DNA of 64,000 nt from Oceanobacillus damuensis (lineage in GTDB: Bacteria; Bacillota; Bacilli; Bacillales; Amphibacillaceae): the NCBI RefSeq assembly GCF_001618145.1, contig NZ_LQNF01000009.1, forward strand, positions 1-64,000, in the 5' to 3' direction. The notes under the pieces were generated by a model. The model saw only the letters and a program-made list of their open reading frames with translations. It did no database searches and was not told the origin of the DNA. Position numbers and translations under genes: made by a program. Shown piece by piece: positions 36,806 through 46,756 of the stretch (its first letter is position 1; every line of letters begins with the position of its first letter).

Positions 36806-39451
36806 ATGAGCGATCAGGAAAACACATCACTTCCATCAAAGTATAACCCACAGGAAGTGGAAAAAGGACGATATCAGTTTTGGGTGGAAGGAAAATACTT
36901 TGAGGCTACCGGTGATCCGGATAAAGAAGCCTTCTCGATTGTTATTCCACCACCAAATGTAACCGGGAAACTTCATCTCGGTCATGCATGGGATACAACA
37001 ATGCAGGATACGATATCCCGTATGAAACGGATGCAGGGCTATGATGTATTGTGGCTTCCCGGTATGGATCATGCCGGAATTGCAACACAGGCAAAAGTAG
37101 AAGCAAAACTGAAGGAACAGGGTACAAATCGATATGAGCTTGGTCGTGAGAAGTTTTTGGAAAAGGCATGGGAATGGAAGGAAGAGTATGCGGATTTCAT
37201 TCGTTCGCAGTGGGAAAAAGTTGGTCTTGGCCTTGACTACTCCCGTGAACGTTTCACATTGGATGATGGCCTGTCAGATGCGGTTAAAGAAGTCTTTGTC
37301 AGGTTATATGAAAAAGGGCTTATCTATCGCGGGGAGTACATCATTAACTGGGACCCCGAGACCCAAACAGCTTTATCCGATATTGAGGTGATTTATGAAG
37401 AGGTGCAAGGTAAATTTTATCATATGCGCTATCCAATCAAAGACAGTGACGAAACAATTGAAATAGCAACTACACGTCCCGAAACAATGCTTGGTGATAC
37501 CGCAGTTGCCGTACACCCGAAAGATGAACGTTATAAACATCTGATCGGCAGAACGGTGATCCTGCCGATTGTAGGTCGTGAAATTGAAATTGTAGCCGAT
37601 GAATATGTGGATATGGAACTTGGATCGGGTGCAGTTAAAATAACACCTGCTCACGACCCTAATGATTTTGAAATTGGTAATCGGCATGATCTGAAACGTA
37701 TCCTTGTTATGCATGAAGATGGTTCCATGAATGAGAACGCTGGAAAATACGAAGGGCTTGACCGCTTTGAATGCCGTAAGCAGATTGTGAAGGATCTTCA
37801 GGACATGGATGTTCTGTTTGAAATAGAAGAACGTGTGCATCAGGTAGGGCATTCTGAACGAAGTGGCGCAGTTGTGGAACCATATCTTTCAACACAATGG
37901 TTTGTTAAGATGGAACCCCTCGCAGAAGCTGCAATAGAGATGCAGCACGGGGAAGATAAAGTGAATTTCGTTCCGGAACGTTTTGAGAAAACATACTTTA
38001 ACTGGATGGAGAACATTCGTGATTGGTGTATTTCGCGCCAGCTTTGGTGGGGACATCGCATTCCGGCATGGTATCACAAAGAAACAAAAGAGGTCTACGT
38101 TGGAAAATCAGCGCCAGCAGATATCGAGAATTGGGAGCAAGATGAAGATGTGCTTGATACATGGTTCTCCTCTGCATTATGGCCGTTCTCCACAATGGGC
38201 TGGCCGGACACGGAGGCAGAAGACTTCAAACGCTATTTCCCGACAGATGTACTTGTAACGGGATACGATATCATTTTCTTCTGGGTAGCGAGAATGGTAT
38301 TCCAGTCGAAGGAATTTACTGGAGAAAAACCGTTTAAAGATGTACTGATGCATGGACTTATCCGGGACGCCGATGGCCGTAAAATGAGTAAGTCATTAGG
38401 TAATGGCGTTGACCCAATGGATGTAATAGAAAAATATGGGGCCGACTCATTAAGATACTTCCTTCTGACTGGTTCTACACCAGGTCAGGATCTGCGTTTC
38501 CAATGGGAAAAAGTGGAATCTACCTGGAACTTTGCCAATAAAGTATGGAATGCATCGCGCTTCTCATTAATGAATATGGAAGGATTGCAATATGAAGATA
38601 TTGACTTAAGCGGAGAGCTTTCCCTGGCTGATAAATGGATTCTTACACGCCTGAATGAAACGATCGAATCGGTAACGAAGAATACCAATAAATATGAGTT
38701 TGGTGAAGCTGGTCGTCATCTATACAATTTCATCTGGGATGAGCTTTGTGACTGGTATATTGAAATGGCAAAACTTCCACTATATGGTGACGATGAAGAG
38801 AAGAAGCAAACAACAAGATCTGTTCTTGCCTATGTACTTGATCAGACAATGCGTATGCTGCATCCATATATGCCGTTTATTACTGAAGAAATCTGGCAGC
38901 AGCTCCCACATAAGGGAACTTCCATTACGGTAGCAAAATGGCCGGAAGTACGCAATGAGTTCCATGACGAAGATGCCTCCAAGGAAATGAAACGATTAGT
39001 GACCATCATCAAGTCGGTACGTAATATTCGTGCGGAAGTGGATACACCGATGTCGAAACAGATTAAGATGATGATTCAGGCAGAGAACGGGGAGATTGTT
39101 CGTGAGCTTGAAGGTAATCGTGAATATCTGGAACGCTTCTGTAATCCTAGTGAATTAATGATTGCTGAAAAATTGGATATACCTGAAAAGGCGATGTCTG
39201 CTGTTGTAACGGGTGCAGAAATATTCCTGCCGCTTGAAGGACTGATTGATTATGAAAAAGAAATTGAGCGTTTAGAGAAGGATTTGACCAAATGGACAAA
39301 AGAAGTTGAACGCGTTCAGAAGAAACTATCCAACCAAGGTTTTGTCAGTAAAGCACCACAATCAGTTGTAGATGAAGAAAAACGCAAGGAACAGGATTAT
39401 CTCGATAAACAGGCCAAAGTTAAAGCACGATTATCGGAGCTTAAGGGCTAA
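36806..39451 (+). CDS. valS: Valyl-tRNA synthetase
   Basis: An 881-residue class I synthetase. The HIGH-type motif [15 protein letters not shown] (near residue 48), the editing domain with [17 protein letters not shown], the KMSKS motif [11 protein letters not shown], an anticodon-binding helical domain and a C-terminal coiled coil ([14 protein letters not shown]) are all present. It charges tRNA-Val. TAGGAGG precedes the ATG. It is controlled by the T-box directly upstream. In B. subtilis folC follows; here two ATP-grasp genes on the other strand intervene. Confidence 0.97.
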   Translation: MSDQENTSLPSKYNPQEVEKGRYQFWVEGKYFEATGDPDKEAFSIVIPPPNVTGKLHLGHAWDTTMQDTISRMKRMQGYDVLWLPGMDHAGIATQAKVEAKLKEQGTNRYELGREKFLEKAWEWKEEYADFIRSQWEKVGLGLDYSRERFTLDDGLSDAVKEVFVRLYEKGLIYRGEYIINWDPETQTALSDIEVIYEEVQGKFYHMRYPIKDSDETIEIATTRPETMLGDTAVAVHPKDERYKHLIGRTVILPIVGREIEIVADEYVDMELGSGAVKITPAHDPNDFEIGNRHDLKRILVMHEDGSMNENAGKYEGLDRFECRKQIVKDLQDMDVLFEIEERVHQVGHSERSGAVVEPYLSTQWFVKMEPLAEAAIEMQHGEDKVNFVPERFEKTYFNWMENIRDWCISRQLWWGHRIPAWYHKETKEVYVGKSAPADIENWEQDEDVLDTWFSSALWPFSTMGWPDTEAEDFKRYFPTDVLVTGYDIIFFWVARMVFQSKEFTGEKPFKDVLMHGLIRDADGRKMSKSLGNGVDPMDVIEKYGADSLRYFLLTGSTPGQDLRFQWEKVESTWNFANKVWNASRFSLMNMEGLQYEDIDLSGELSLADKWILTRLNETIESVTKNTNKYEFGEAGRHLYNFIWDELCDWYIEMAKLPLYGDDEEKKQTTRSVLAYVLDQTMRMLHPYMPFITEEIWQQLPHKGTSITVAKWPEVRNEFHDEDASKEMKRLVTIIKSVRNIRAEVDTPMSKQIKMMIQAENGEIVRELEGNREYLERFCNPSELMIAEKLDIPEKAMSAVVTGAEIFLPLEGLIDYEKEIERLEKDLTKWTKEVERVQKKLSNQGFVSKAPQSVVDEEKRKEQDYLDKQAKVKARLSELKG

Positions 39452-39452
39452 C

Positions 39453-39495
39453 ATGAAAACAGCGGAAATCTGATCAGATTTCCGCTGTTTTCATG
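39453..39495. terminator. Bidirectional terminator between valS and the ATP-grasp genes
   Basis: ATGAAAACAGCGGAAATCTG is followed at once by its near-perfect complement, giving a 20-bp stem with A/T runs at both ends. It serves both convergent units. Confidence 0.92.
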
Positions 39496-40342
39496 TAATT
39501 TCAGCTTTGATAAATGCCATATACTTTTCAAGAATATTGATGTCACTCGTTGCACTTAACGTTCTGGAGCCTACCACATCTTCTATCTCATTAAATAATA
39601 ATTCACCATTATGGCCAATTAAAAAATCGATTCCAACCATCCCAAAATCAAAGTGTACGATAATCTTATATATCTGTTCTTTTTCGTGCTCCTTCAGATT
39701 ATAAAGTTTGGCAGATCCACCGAGTTTATAATTAGCTCTGAAATCCGACGAGCTTTCGCGCAGCACGGCACCAACAATCTCTTTACCGACAATGAACACA
39801 CGAAGATCCTTACCTAGCTGCACGTCTGCAGATTGAAGGATGATATCTGTCTGAATCGTTGTTTTGCATTTCATCCAATCCTTTGGGTTTTCGATATAAT
39901 ATACCTGCTTGCCGCTTCTGCCGCTTACTTCCTTCACAATAAACGGGTATGAGAAGGGGGGTGTATCCGGAATATTGTCTTTGCTGCTGAAAATTGTTTC
40001 CACCATCGGAACTCCCAGCTGATTAACATGAAGATGGGTCAAAGCTTTGTTATTGCAGATACGGGAAACCTCTGCAGAATTAAATACGGGTATTCCCATC
40101 GCTTCCAAATGAAGGTTCAATAATGGTTCAACACTTCTGACAATAGTAAAATCCGGTTGGGGTACAGTCTTGTTATTAACCTGTATGCTCATATCATTGT
40201 TTATGATTCCAATCGTCATTTCTTCACGAAGGATTAATGACAATAACAGATCTTGTTTGTTTGCTTCGTCCATAAGCCACTTAATATAAGATGCGTTTTG
40301 CAAGGCATCTGTTTTACTGTAAATAAGCCAGCCATTTTTCAC
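39491..40342 (-). CDS. ATP-grasp ligase, RimK-like, second gene of pair
   Basis: A 283-residue ATP-grasp protein. The central domain shows FIVKEVSGRSGKQVYYIE (ATP-binding lysine and glycine-rich loop), GKDLRVFIVGKEIVGAVLRES and DFRANYKLGGSA, all typical of the RimK/LysX superfamily. The metal-binding segment reads FNEIEDVVGSRTLS rather than the usual E-V-N. The N-terminal preATP-grasp domain is divergent. It probably joins an amino acid or carboxylate to an amine using ATP; substrate unknown. The start is GTG with GGAGG upstream, overlapping the stop of the first gene (GTGA), so the pair is translationally coupled. Confidence 0.82.
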   Translation of the reverse strand: MKNGWLIYSKTDALQNASYIKWLMDEANKQDLLLSLILREEMTIGIINNDMSIQVNNKTVPQPDFTIVRSVEPLLNLHLEAMGIPVFNSAEVSRICNNKALTHLHVNQLGVPMVETIFSSKDNIPDTPPFSYPFIVKEVSGRSGKQVYYIENPKDWMKCKTTIQTDIILQSADVQLGKDLRVFIVGKEIVGAVLRESSSDFRANYKLGGSAKLYNLKEHEKEQIYKIIVHFDFGMVGIDFLIGHNGELLFNEIEDVVGSRTLSATSDINILEKYMAFIKAEIT

Positions 40343-41229
40343 GACAAAACCTCCGTAATATAGTCTATTATGTATTCGGCAGCGTTTATACCAGTACAGT
40401 CAAGAAGGTTTCTAATATGTGCATTTGAATTAACCTCACAAATCAGGCGGGTCTGCCCAGGACCTATCAATATATCCACCCCGCCAAAGTCAGCATGAAT
40501 GGCCTTTACTGCCGATACAGCAAGCTGCGATTCGATTTTGGACGGTTGATAAGATTCCATCGATCCGCCTGCAGTGACATTTGCACGAAAGTCATTCCTA
40601 TTTGTTCGTTGCATAGCTGCAACTACTTGGTCTCCAACAACTTGGAGACGTAAATCTCTTCCGAAGCTGGATGGGATAAATTCCTGGAACAGATAAGGTT
40701 TCTCTTGTATCTCCTCCATCTTCTCCATGACAGCCTCCTTGCTCTCCAGCAAATAAACCTGTTCCCCAAACGAACCATATGTTTCCTTAATAATTAAAGG
40801 GAAACCAAAGGTGTTCGTGACCTTATTCACTAGCTCAGAATCAATTTTACCATTTTTAAAAATTTTGGGCGCAATGATTGTCTTCGGTATTGGTAGGTTA
40901 TTGGCTGCCAGTAACTGATAGGTGGCAATCTTATCATCGCTTATTTCGATAGCCTGACTGGAGTTGAAAACACGAATGCCGAGTAATTCAAGTTGTCTCG
41001 CCAAATAAATATCTTTATCGGCAAAAACGACAAAATCCGGTAAGTCAATATTGCCGGTATGTAACAAATCAAGCTTGTTCTCTGTAAGCAAACCAAGCAA
41101 AACATTATTTTTGAAGATGACAGTTTCTATATTTTTTTCCGTAGCTGCCTGCTGTACCATTTCCGCATAATCAAGAAATTTATTTCCGGGCAGATTGCCA
41201 TTATATATAATCCAGCCTTTTATATTCAT
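40339..41229 (-). CDS. ATP-grasp ligase, RimK-like, first gene of pair
   Basis: A 296-residue RimK-type ATP-grasp protein, near the usual length (about 300 aa). Visible motifs: ISDDKIATYQLLAANNLPIPKT before the ATP domain, FPLIIKETYGSFGEQVYLLE (ATP lysine and loop), FQEFIPSSFGRDLRLQVVGDQVVAAMQR, DFRANVTAGG, and the metal-binding ICEVNSNAHIRNLLDCTG with intact E-x-N. It likely forms an amide or peptide bond from a carboxylate and amine. A GAAAGGA site precedes the ATG. It shares a 57-bp divergent intergenic region with folC. The two ligases are about the same size but clearly different in sequence. Confidence 0.85.
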   Translation of the reverse strand: MNIKGWIIYNGNLPGNKFLDYAEMVQQAATEKNIETVIFKNNVLLGLLTENKLDLLHTGNIDLPDFVVFADKDIYLARQLELLGIRVFNSSQAIEISDDKIATYQLLAANNLPIPKTIIAPKIFKNGKIDSELVNKVTNTFGFPLIIKETYGSFGEQVYLLESKEAVMEKMEEIQEKPYLFQEFIPSSFGRDLRLQVVGDQVVAAMQRTNRNDFRANVTAGGSMESYQPSKIESQLAVSAVKAIHADFGGVDILIGPGQTRLICEVNSNAHIRNLLDCTGINAAEYIIDYITEVLS

Positions 41230-41244
41230 AGGGTATATCCTTTC

Positions 41245-41253
41245 TGCTATAAT
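41245..41253 (+). promoter_or_regulatory. Extended -10 promoter of folC
   Basis: TGCTATAAT (TGn plus perfect TATAAT), 34 bp before the folC start, in the short divergent region. It overlaps the ribosome binding site region of the reverse-strand ATP-grasp gene. Confidence 0.6.
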
Positions 41254-41286
41254 AAATTTTACTTACATATTGGAAGGTGTGGAACG

Positions 41287-42570
41287 ATGTTTACTACGTT
41301 TCAGGAAGTAGAAGCTTTTTTTGACTCTAGAAAATCACTAGGGATTAAACCTGGATTGGATCGTATGAATAACATACTTCAACAGCTGGGTAATCCACAA
41401 AGAAACATACAGGCAGTGCACATTGCCGGAACCAATGGAAAGGGTTCGACCGCCCAATACATCAAAAATGCCCTCGAGGCGAACGGCTATCAGGTTGGCG
41501 TTTTCTCTTCACCGAGCCTTTCCGGACTGACGGGCCATATACTTCTTGATGGTAAAGAAATCGGTGAAGAAGCATTCAAAGATTTATGTAATGAAATTTA
41601 TCCAGTGATTAAGCAAATGGATGCGGCCGATCTTGCACCAACGGAATTTGAAATCATTACAGTGATCGCATTTATTTATTTCGCACGCTATAGTGATATT
41701 GCTCTTATTGAAGCGGGTATGGGTGGCAGGGAAGATACTACCAATTGCATTCAGCCTATTTTATCTATTATCACGAATGTTGCGAAAGACCATATTGGCT
41801 TTCTCGGAAATACAATTGCAGAAATAGCTTATCAGAAAGCCGGCATTATTAAAAGTGGTGTCCCTGTTATTACCGGAGAGCTTGTGGAAGAAGCACTGCC
41901 TGTTATTAATTTGGAGGCTGAGAAAAGAAAAACAACAGTCTATCGGTTTGGTGCCGATTTTACGTTTGAAAAAAGAAATGATAATTATATGATTTGGACA
42001 AACGGCCAAAGAAAAGCTGTAACAAAGCTGCGCATGCTTGGCAAACATCAGTGTAAAAATGCGTCTATTGCATTTATGGCACTTGAGAAACTTTCAGATG
42101 CAGGATATGCAATGTCATCGAAGAAAGCAGCAGATGGGATAGGAAATACAACGCTTGCAGGAAGATTTGAAATGGTAAGCAGAGAACCTGCCATTATTTT
42201 GGATGGTGCCCACAACCCAGATGGAATAAACGCTTTCGTAAACACTGTTGAGGAGTACTATGGTGAGGCTGAAAATCATATTTTATTTGCTGCTTTTAAA
42301 GATAAAGAACTGAAAAAGATGCTAGAGCGAATGGAGACCAGTTTTTCGTCGATTACACTTACAAGCTTTAACCATCCCCGTGCAGCTGATGCCTCTGAAC
42401 TAGGAGATTTAGTAGAATATGCAGAAAATAAGAAGGTAGCAGCCAATTGGGAAAGGGCAGTGGATGAGATTCTAGAAAACAAATCAGGAAATCACTTTAT
42501 TACTGGCTCACTGAATTTCATTTCCTTAGTACGTACATATATTTTAAATAAGTCAGCTTACACCGAGTGA
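41287..42570 (+). CDS. folC: Folylpolyglutamate synthase / dihydrofolate synthase
   Basis: A 427-residue Mur-ligase-fold enzyme adding glutamate to folates. The ATP loop GTNGKGSTAQYI (near residue 48), the omega-loop segment GVFSSPSLSGLTGHI, the EAGMGGREDTTNC motif and DGAHNPDGI in the C-terminal domain are intact. GGAAGGTGTGG precedes the ATG. In B. subtilis comC follows; here about 270 bp without a gene precede spoIIB. Confidence 0.94.
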   Translation: MFTTFQEVEAFFDSRKSLGIKPGLDRMNNILQQLGNPQRNIQAVHIAGTNGKGSTAQYIKNALEANGYQVGVFSSPSLSGLTGHILLDGKEIGEEAFKDLCNEIYPVIKQMDAADLAPTEFEIITVIAFIYFARYSDIALIEAGMGGREDTTNCIQPILSIITNVAKDHIGFLGNTIAEIAYQKAGIIKSGVPVITGELVEEALPVINLEAEKRKTTVYRFGADFTFEKRNDNYMIWTNGQRKAVTKLRMLGKHQCKNASIAFMALEKLSDAGYAMSSKKAADGIGNTTLAGRFEMVSREPAIILDGAHNPDGINAFVNTVEEYYGEAENHILFAAFKDKELKKMLERMETSFSSITLTSFNHPRAADASELGDLVEYAENKKVAANWERAVDEILENKSGNHFITGSLNFISLVRTYILNKSAYTE

Positions 42571-42839
42571 CATTGAAAAAAGGCTTTTACAATTATGGGT
42601 GGAAGATACGCTGTTTAAGTGGGTCTTGATTGACTGTTAGTTCCTAGTAATATGGATATCCTGAGACTCCCTGGCTCCTTTCAGTGTTTTAACTTTAGTT
42701 AGTGGCACAAGAGTTGTGTAAATAATTGAAAGAAGCAGAAAGATGTAGAACGATTTTTTCTTCTTCTGTCATTATTCGTCTTACTTTTTATATATGCTGT
42801 GCTAGAGTTTAACATATTAACGGGCATAGGAGGCGAGTT

Positions 42840-43718
42840 ATGGAAAAAAATAAGGCAGTACTAGTAGAAAAGAATGGGAAACAGCTAAAATATAAACTGC
42901 AGGATCGAACAAATCGCCACTCTCCAGATGAAGAATTCGCGGCTGCCCTCGAAGAATCTGATGAATCGATTCCCGTCCTGAGTGGCGTCAATAAATATAA
43001 CGCTTCTAAAAAGAAAAAGAAAAGCAGAATTTATTTTTCCAAGCCAATGTTATTCGCTATTCTATCGGCCATCATCGTTGGGACTGTGATGGGATTCGCG
43101 ATGCTTCGTATTTTCGTGGATGTGGAGGCTGAAAGTGATGGACAACCGCTTAATAATCAGCCGCCAATCACAGCTGCGAATGAGAACGCCTCCGCTGAAA
43201 AGGCATCGCCATTTTCGATGGACCCACTGGAGGCATATATATTACAGGCGGGGGTTTTTTCAGAAAAAGAAAATGCAGAGAAGTGGGCTGCAGAATATAC
43301 GGATAAAGGAATTGAGACGATTATATGGAATAGGGATAATCAATTTTATCTCTTGGCTGGAATCGCTCCAACGAAAGAAAAGGCAGTGTATATAGCTGAT
43401 GAATTAAAAACCGGAAACTCCATTGATCTATTTGTAAAGGAATGGAGTACGATTGCAGGCGAAGCACCATTAAATGTTGAAGAACAGGAGTGGGTAGGTC
43501 ATTTTCAGGATGTGTGGAAGGATTCATTGAGCAACATGAACGAAGGGCAGTCAAACTCTATCGATAACTGGAGTAATCTAATGGACAGGAAACCGAATCA
43601 ATCGGATATATTAGCCCCCCTGGTTACCTCTATAGGCGATTCAAGCAGGGAAGGGAACCCGATACAGCTATTGCAATGGATGTATCACTATGAGCAAATG
43701 ATGGAATCTAAGCAGTAG
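42840..43718 (+). CDS. spoIIB: SPOR-domain sporulation protein SpoIIB
   Basis: A 292-residue bitopic membrane protein. A charged cytoplasmic N-terminus of about 60 residues ends in a basic patch (KKKKKSRIYF); one transmembrane segment spans about 70-92; the outside part has a disordered linker and a SPOR domain near 130-195 (YILQAGVFSEKENAEKWAAE...FYLLAGIAPTKEKA) that binds denuded peptidoglycan at the septum. SpoIIB helps begin engulfment and septal thinning. It is somewhat shorter than B. subtilis SpoIIB (332 aa). Its position before radC and mreB fits; maf, normally next, is missing. Confidence 0.87.
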   Translation: MEKNKAVLVEKNGKQLKYKLQDRTNRHSPDEEFAAALEESDESIPVLSGVNKYNASKKKKKSRIYFSKPMLFAILSAIIVGTVMGFAMLRIFVDVEAESDGQPLNNQPPITAANENASAEKASPFSMDPLEAYILQAGVFSEKENAEKWAAEYTDKGIETIIWNRDNQFYLLAGIAPTKEKAVYIADELKTGNSIDLFVKEWSTIAGEAPLNVEEQEWVGHFQDVWKDSLSNMNEGQSNSIDNWSNLMDRKPNQSDILAPLVTSIGDSSREGNPIQLLQWMYHYEQMMESKQ

Positions 43719-43750
43719 AACAGGTAATTTACATATTACCTGTTTTTTAA
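43719..43750 (+). terminator. spoIIB terminator
   Basis: AACAGGTAA pairs with TTACCTGTT around TTTACATA, followed by a T run. Confidence 0.9.
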
Positions 43751-43905
43751 TTTTACGTAACAAAAGTTGGCTTAAATTACTATTTTCCCTAAGCGATTTT
43801 CTAATAATAGAGACGAATACCCCCTTTAAAATACAATTTTGATAATTTGTTAGTCTGAAGAGTAATGAGTATGATAGTGTTATCAAAATTGAAAGGGGAA
43901 TGGAA

Positions 43906-44595
43906 ATGACTCTACCTACCGTAACGATTAAGGATGTACCTAAGGAGGATCGCCCTCGTGAAAGATTGTTGAAGCTTGGTCCAGGACATTTATCGAATCA
44001 GGAAATACTGGCTATTCTTATTGGCAATGGAACAAGGGAAGAACCGGTAATGTCGGTGGCAAATCGGATACTAATGCATTTTGAAGGTTTAAAATTATTA
44101 AGGGAAGCAACAATTGAGGAGCTAACTTCGATTAAAGGTATTGGCACTGCAAAAGGCTTAATCATTTTGTCTGCAATTGAACTAGGAAAACGCATGAATG
44201 AATACAAACCGAACGATAAATATATTATCCGTTCTCCGGATGATGGAGCCAACTATTTAATGGAAGAAATGAGAAATTTGACCCAGGAACACTTTGTCGT
44301 TTTGTTTTTAAATACAAAAAACCAGATTATTCATCGGCAGACAATTTTTATCGGCAGTCTCAACGCCTCGATCGTTCACCCGAGGGAAGTCTATCGGGAA
44401 GCAGTAAAACGGTCTGCAGCCTTTATCATAGTAGCCCATAATCACCCCTCCGGAGATCCGGCACCCTCCCAGGAAGATATCCATGTGACCAGAAGATTGG
44501 TCGAGTCAGGAAAAATGATAGGTATTGAACTTTTGGATCATATCATCATTGGGGACAGGAAATTTGTTTCATTAAAAGAAAAAGGATACTTATAA
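43906..44595 (+). CDS. radC: RadC-family JAB-domain protein (YsxA)
   Basis: A 229-residue UPF0758/RadC protein. An N-terminal helix-hairpin-helix (LTSIKGIGTAKGLIILSAIELGK) is followed by an MPN/JAB domain with HNHPSGDPAPSQED, the zinc motif H-x-H-x(7)-D with an upstream glutamate. Its biochemical role in Bacillus is not settled; the historical repair function is doubtful. ATG at 43906 gives the right distance from AAAGGGG; the ATG two codons earlier is too close. It lies before mreB, as in B. subtilis. Confidence 0.93.
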   Translation: MTLPTVTIKDVPKEDRPRERLLKLGPGHLSNQEILAILIGNGTREEPVMSVANRILMHFEGLKLLREATIEELTSIKGIGTAKGLIILSAIELGKRMNEYKPNDKYIIRSPDDGANYLMEEMRNLTQEHFVVLFLNTKNQIIHRQTIFIGSLNASIVHPREVYREAVKRSAAFIIVAHNHPSGDPAPSQEDIHVTRRLVESGKMIGIELLDHIIIGDRKFVSLKEKGYL

Positions 44596-44645
44596 TACTA
44601 TCTATTTTAGAAGATTTTTCGTATAATTATATAAGGACTGACAAA

Positions 44646-44690
44646 GCAGCGCCATTTTTCTATTTTAAAATGAAAGTGGCGCTTATTCTC
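44646..44690 (+). terminator. radC terminator
   Basis: AGCGCCATTTTTC pairs with GAAAGTGGCGCT; the T tail is weak (TATTCTC). About 130 bp then lead to mreB, with no gene. Confidence 0.65.
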
Positions 44691-44824
44691 ATTAGGAATT
44701 TAGGTGGATTAGTTTACTTATTTCCATGAAAATGTAATAATTAGAGCTTGTTTACGACCAATAATTTAACGACAAGGTTTAACTACATATTAAAAGGGAT
44801 TGTGTATCGGAAAGGGAGATAGCA

Positions 44825-45865
44825 GTGGGGATTTTTGATTTTTCACAGGATTTGGGAATAGATTTAGGAACGGCTAATACGCTAGTCTTTGTTAAAGGGA
44901 AGGGGATAGTAGTACGTGAACCTTCTGTAGTAGCAAAAAATACTACAACCGGCGAAATTGAGGCTGTCGGTAGTGCTGCCAGAAATATGATTGGACGAAC
45001 TCCCGGAAACATATCAGTCATACGCCCGATGAAAGATGGGGTAATCGCTGATTATGAGACGACTGCTGTCATGATGAAATATTATATGAAAAAAGCGATG
45101 AAAAAACGTTCCTTTTTGGCAAAAAAACCAAGTGTCATGGTTTGTGTGCCTTCAGGTATCACGATGGTGGAGGAACGGGCAGTGATTGATGCTTCCAAGC
45201 AAGCAGGTGCTAAAGAAGCATATCCGATTGCAGAACCTTTTGCGGCGGCAATTGGTGCAGGCCTCCCTGTATGGGAACCGACAGGCAGCATGATTGTCGA
45301 TATCGGGGGTGGAACGACAGAAGTAGCTGTCATCTCATTAGGTGGCATTGTAACGAGTGAATCTATCCGTGTTGCTGGTGATGATATGGATGAGGCAATT
45401 ATTAACTATATTCGGAAAAACTACAGCCTCATGATTGGAGAAAGGTCTGCTGAGTCCATTAAGATGGATATCGGAGCTGCAAGGCAGCAGAATTCCGAGG
45501 AAGAAATGGAAATTCGCGGCCGAGATCTATTGACCGGATTACCGAAAACCATTACTGTAACAGCAAATGAAATTTCTGGTTCTCTTGGGGATACAGTCGA
45601 TTCAATTGTAAACGCAGTAAAGATCACATTGGAAAAAACACCTCCGGAGCTGGCTGCGGATATTATGGATCGTGGTATTGTATTATCGGGTGGGGGAGCA
45701 TTGCTCAGGAATCTGGAGCAAGTAATCAGTGATGAAACAAAAATCCCTGTATTTGTGGCGGAAAGTCCTTTGGAGAGTGTTGCAATAGGAACAGGAAAAT
45801 CTTTGGAATATATCCACCATTTCCGCTCCAGTCCGAATGTGTCATCCCGACCTTTAAATAATTAA
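44825..45865 (+). CDS. mreB: Rod shape-determining actin MreB
   Basis: A 346-residue bacterial actin that guides side-wall synthesis. The phosphate-1 loop [15 protein letters not shown], phosphate-2 [19 protein letters not shown] and adenosine loop [13 protein letters not shown] are clear. The start is GTG after AAAGGGAGA. First gene of mreBCD-minCD. Confidence 0.97.
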   Translation: MGIFDFSQDLGIDLGTANTLVFVKGKGIVVREPSVVAKNTTTGEIEAVGSAARNMIGRTPGNISVIRPMKDGVIADYETTAVMMKYYMKKAMKKRSFLAKKPSVMVCVPSGITMVEERAVIDASKQAGAKEAYPIAEPFAAAIGAGLPVWEPTGSMIVDIGGGTTEVAVISLGGIVTSESIRVAGDDMDEAIINYIRKNYSLMIGERSAESIKMDIGAARQQNSEEEMEIRGRDLLTGLPKTITVTANEISGSLGDTVDSIVNAVKITLEKTPPELAADIMDRGIVLSGGGALLRNLEQVISDETKIPVFVAESPLESVAIGTGKSLEYIHHFRSSPNVSSRPLNN

Positions 45866-45877
45866 GTAGGTGTTTTT

Positions 45878-46756
45878 ATGCAGTTTTTTCGTAATAAGAG
45901 ACTTTTTATTCTACTCATAGGGTTTATCGTATTAGTGTCATTAATCGGTTATTCATTAACAGATAGAGATAAATTATCCACAGCTGAGAAATTTATTAAT
46001 GATGCAGTCGGCTGGTCACAAAGTATCATTCATACTCCGGTAACCTTTATAACGGATATTGTGACAAATATAAAAGATCTCAAGAACACTTATGATGAGA
46101 ACCAGCTATTGAAAGAGCAGCTTTCTCAATATAAGACTTTGGTATATGAAGTGCAGGAGATAGAAGAGGAAAACGAGGAACTTAGGGATTTAATCGGTAT
46201 TACAGAATCAGCCAGAGATTATGTTCCAATACAGGCTACGGTAATTTCGAGATCTCCGGAGCGTTGGGTGGAACAAGTAACCATTAATAAAGGGGAGCAG
46301 GACGGTGTCCGTTCCAATATGGTGGTCATTACTGCAGAAGGAATGGTCGGAAAAGTTCAAAGTACATCTGAATTCACATCCACTCTGCAGCTTTTAACTG
46401 GTTTTGATCAATATAACCGCATTTCCGCCACAATATCACGAGATGATGAAAATGATATATTCGGTATGATTGAAGGGTTTGATGAGGAGACAAATTCACT
46501 CATCTTCAGAATTATCGAAGAATCAGAAAAAGATCTGGAAGAGGGAGAATTGGTTGTTTCCTCTGAACTAGGTGGAGAATACCCTGCAGGCCTGCCTATC
46601 GGTACTGTCAAAGAGGTGGTGTCGGACCAATACGGACTTACTCGTATTGCGATGGTTGACCCTGCTGCTGACATGTATGATTTCCGGAATGTCATTGTCG
46701 TCGATCGTGCCCTTGCTGAACCGGAAGAAAGCAGTGATGAGGAGGAAGAGGAATAA
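45878..46756 (+). CDS. mreC: Cell shape-determining protein MreC
   Basis: A 292-residue bitopic protein with one N-terminal transmembrane helix (residues 8-27), an extracellular coiled coil near 65-105 (ENQLLKEQLSQYK...IEEENEELRDLI) and two beta-barrel domains (VIWIS-like VISRSPERWVEQVTINKGEQDGVRSNMVV). The C-terminus is strongly acidic. It links MreB to the outside synthesis machinery. Its stop overlaps the mreD start by one base. Confidence 0.95.
   Translation: MQFFRNKRLFILLIGFIVLVSLIGYSLTDRDKLSTAEKFINDAVGWSQSIIHTPVTFITDIVTNIKDLKNTYDENQLLKEQLSQYKTLVYEVQEIEEENEELRDLIGITESARDYVPIQATVISRSPERWVEQVTINKGEQDGVRSNMVVITAEGMVGKVQSTSEFTSTLQLLTGFDQYNRISATISRDDENDIFGMIEGFDEETNSLIFRIIEESEKDLEEGELVVSSELGGEYPAGLPIGTVKEVVSDQYGLTRIAMVDPAADMYDFRNVIVVDRALAEPEESSDEEEEE

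Noticed and set aside
36573-36851. 92-codon reverse frame
   Set aside because: It is antisense to the valS T-box and the start of valS; the T-box explains the sequence.
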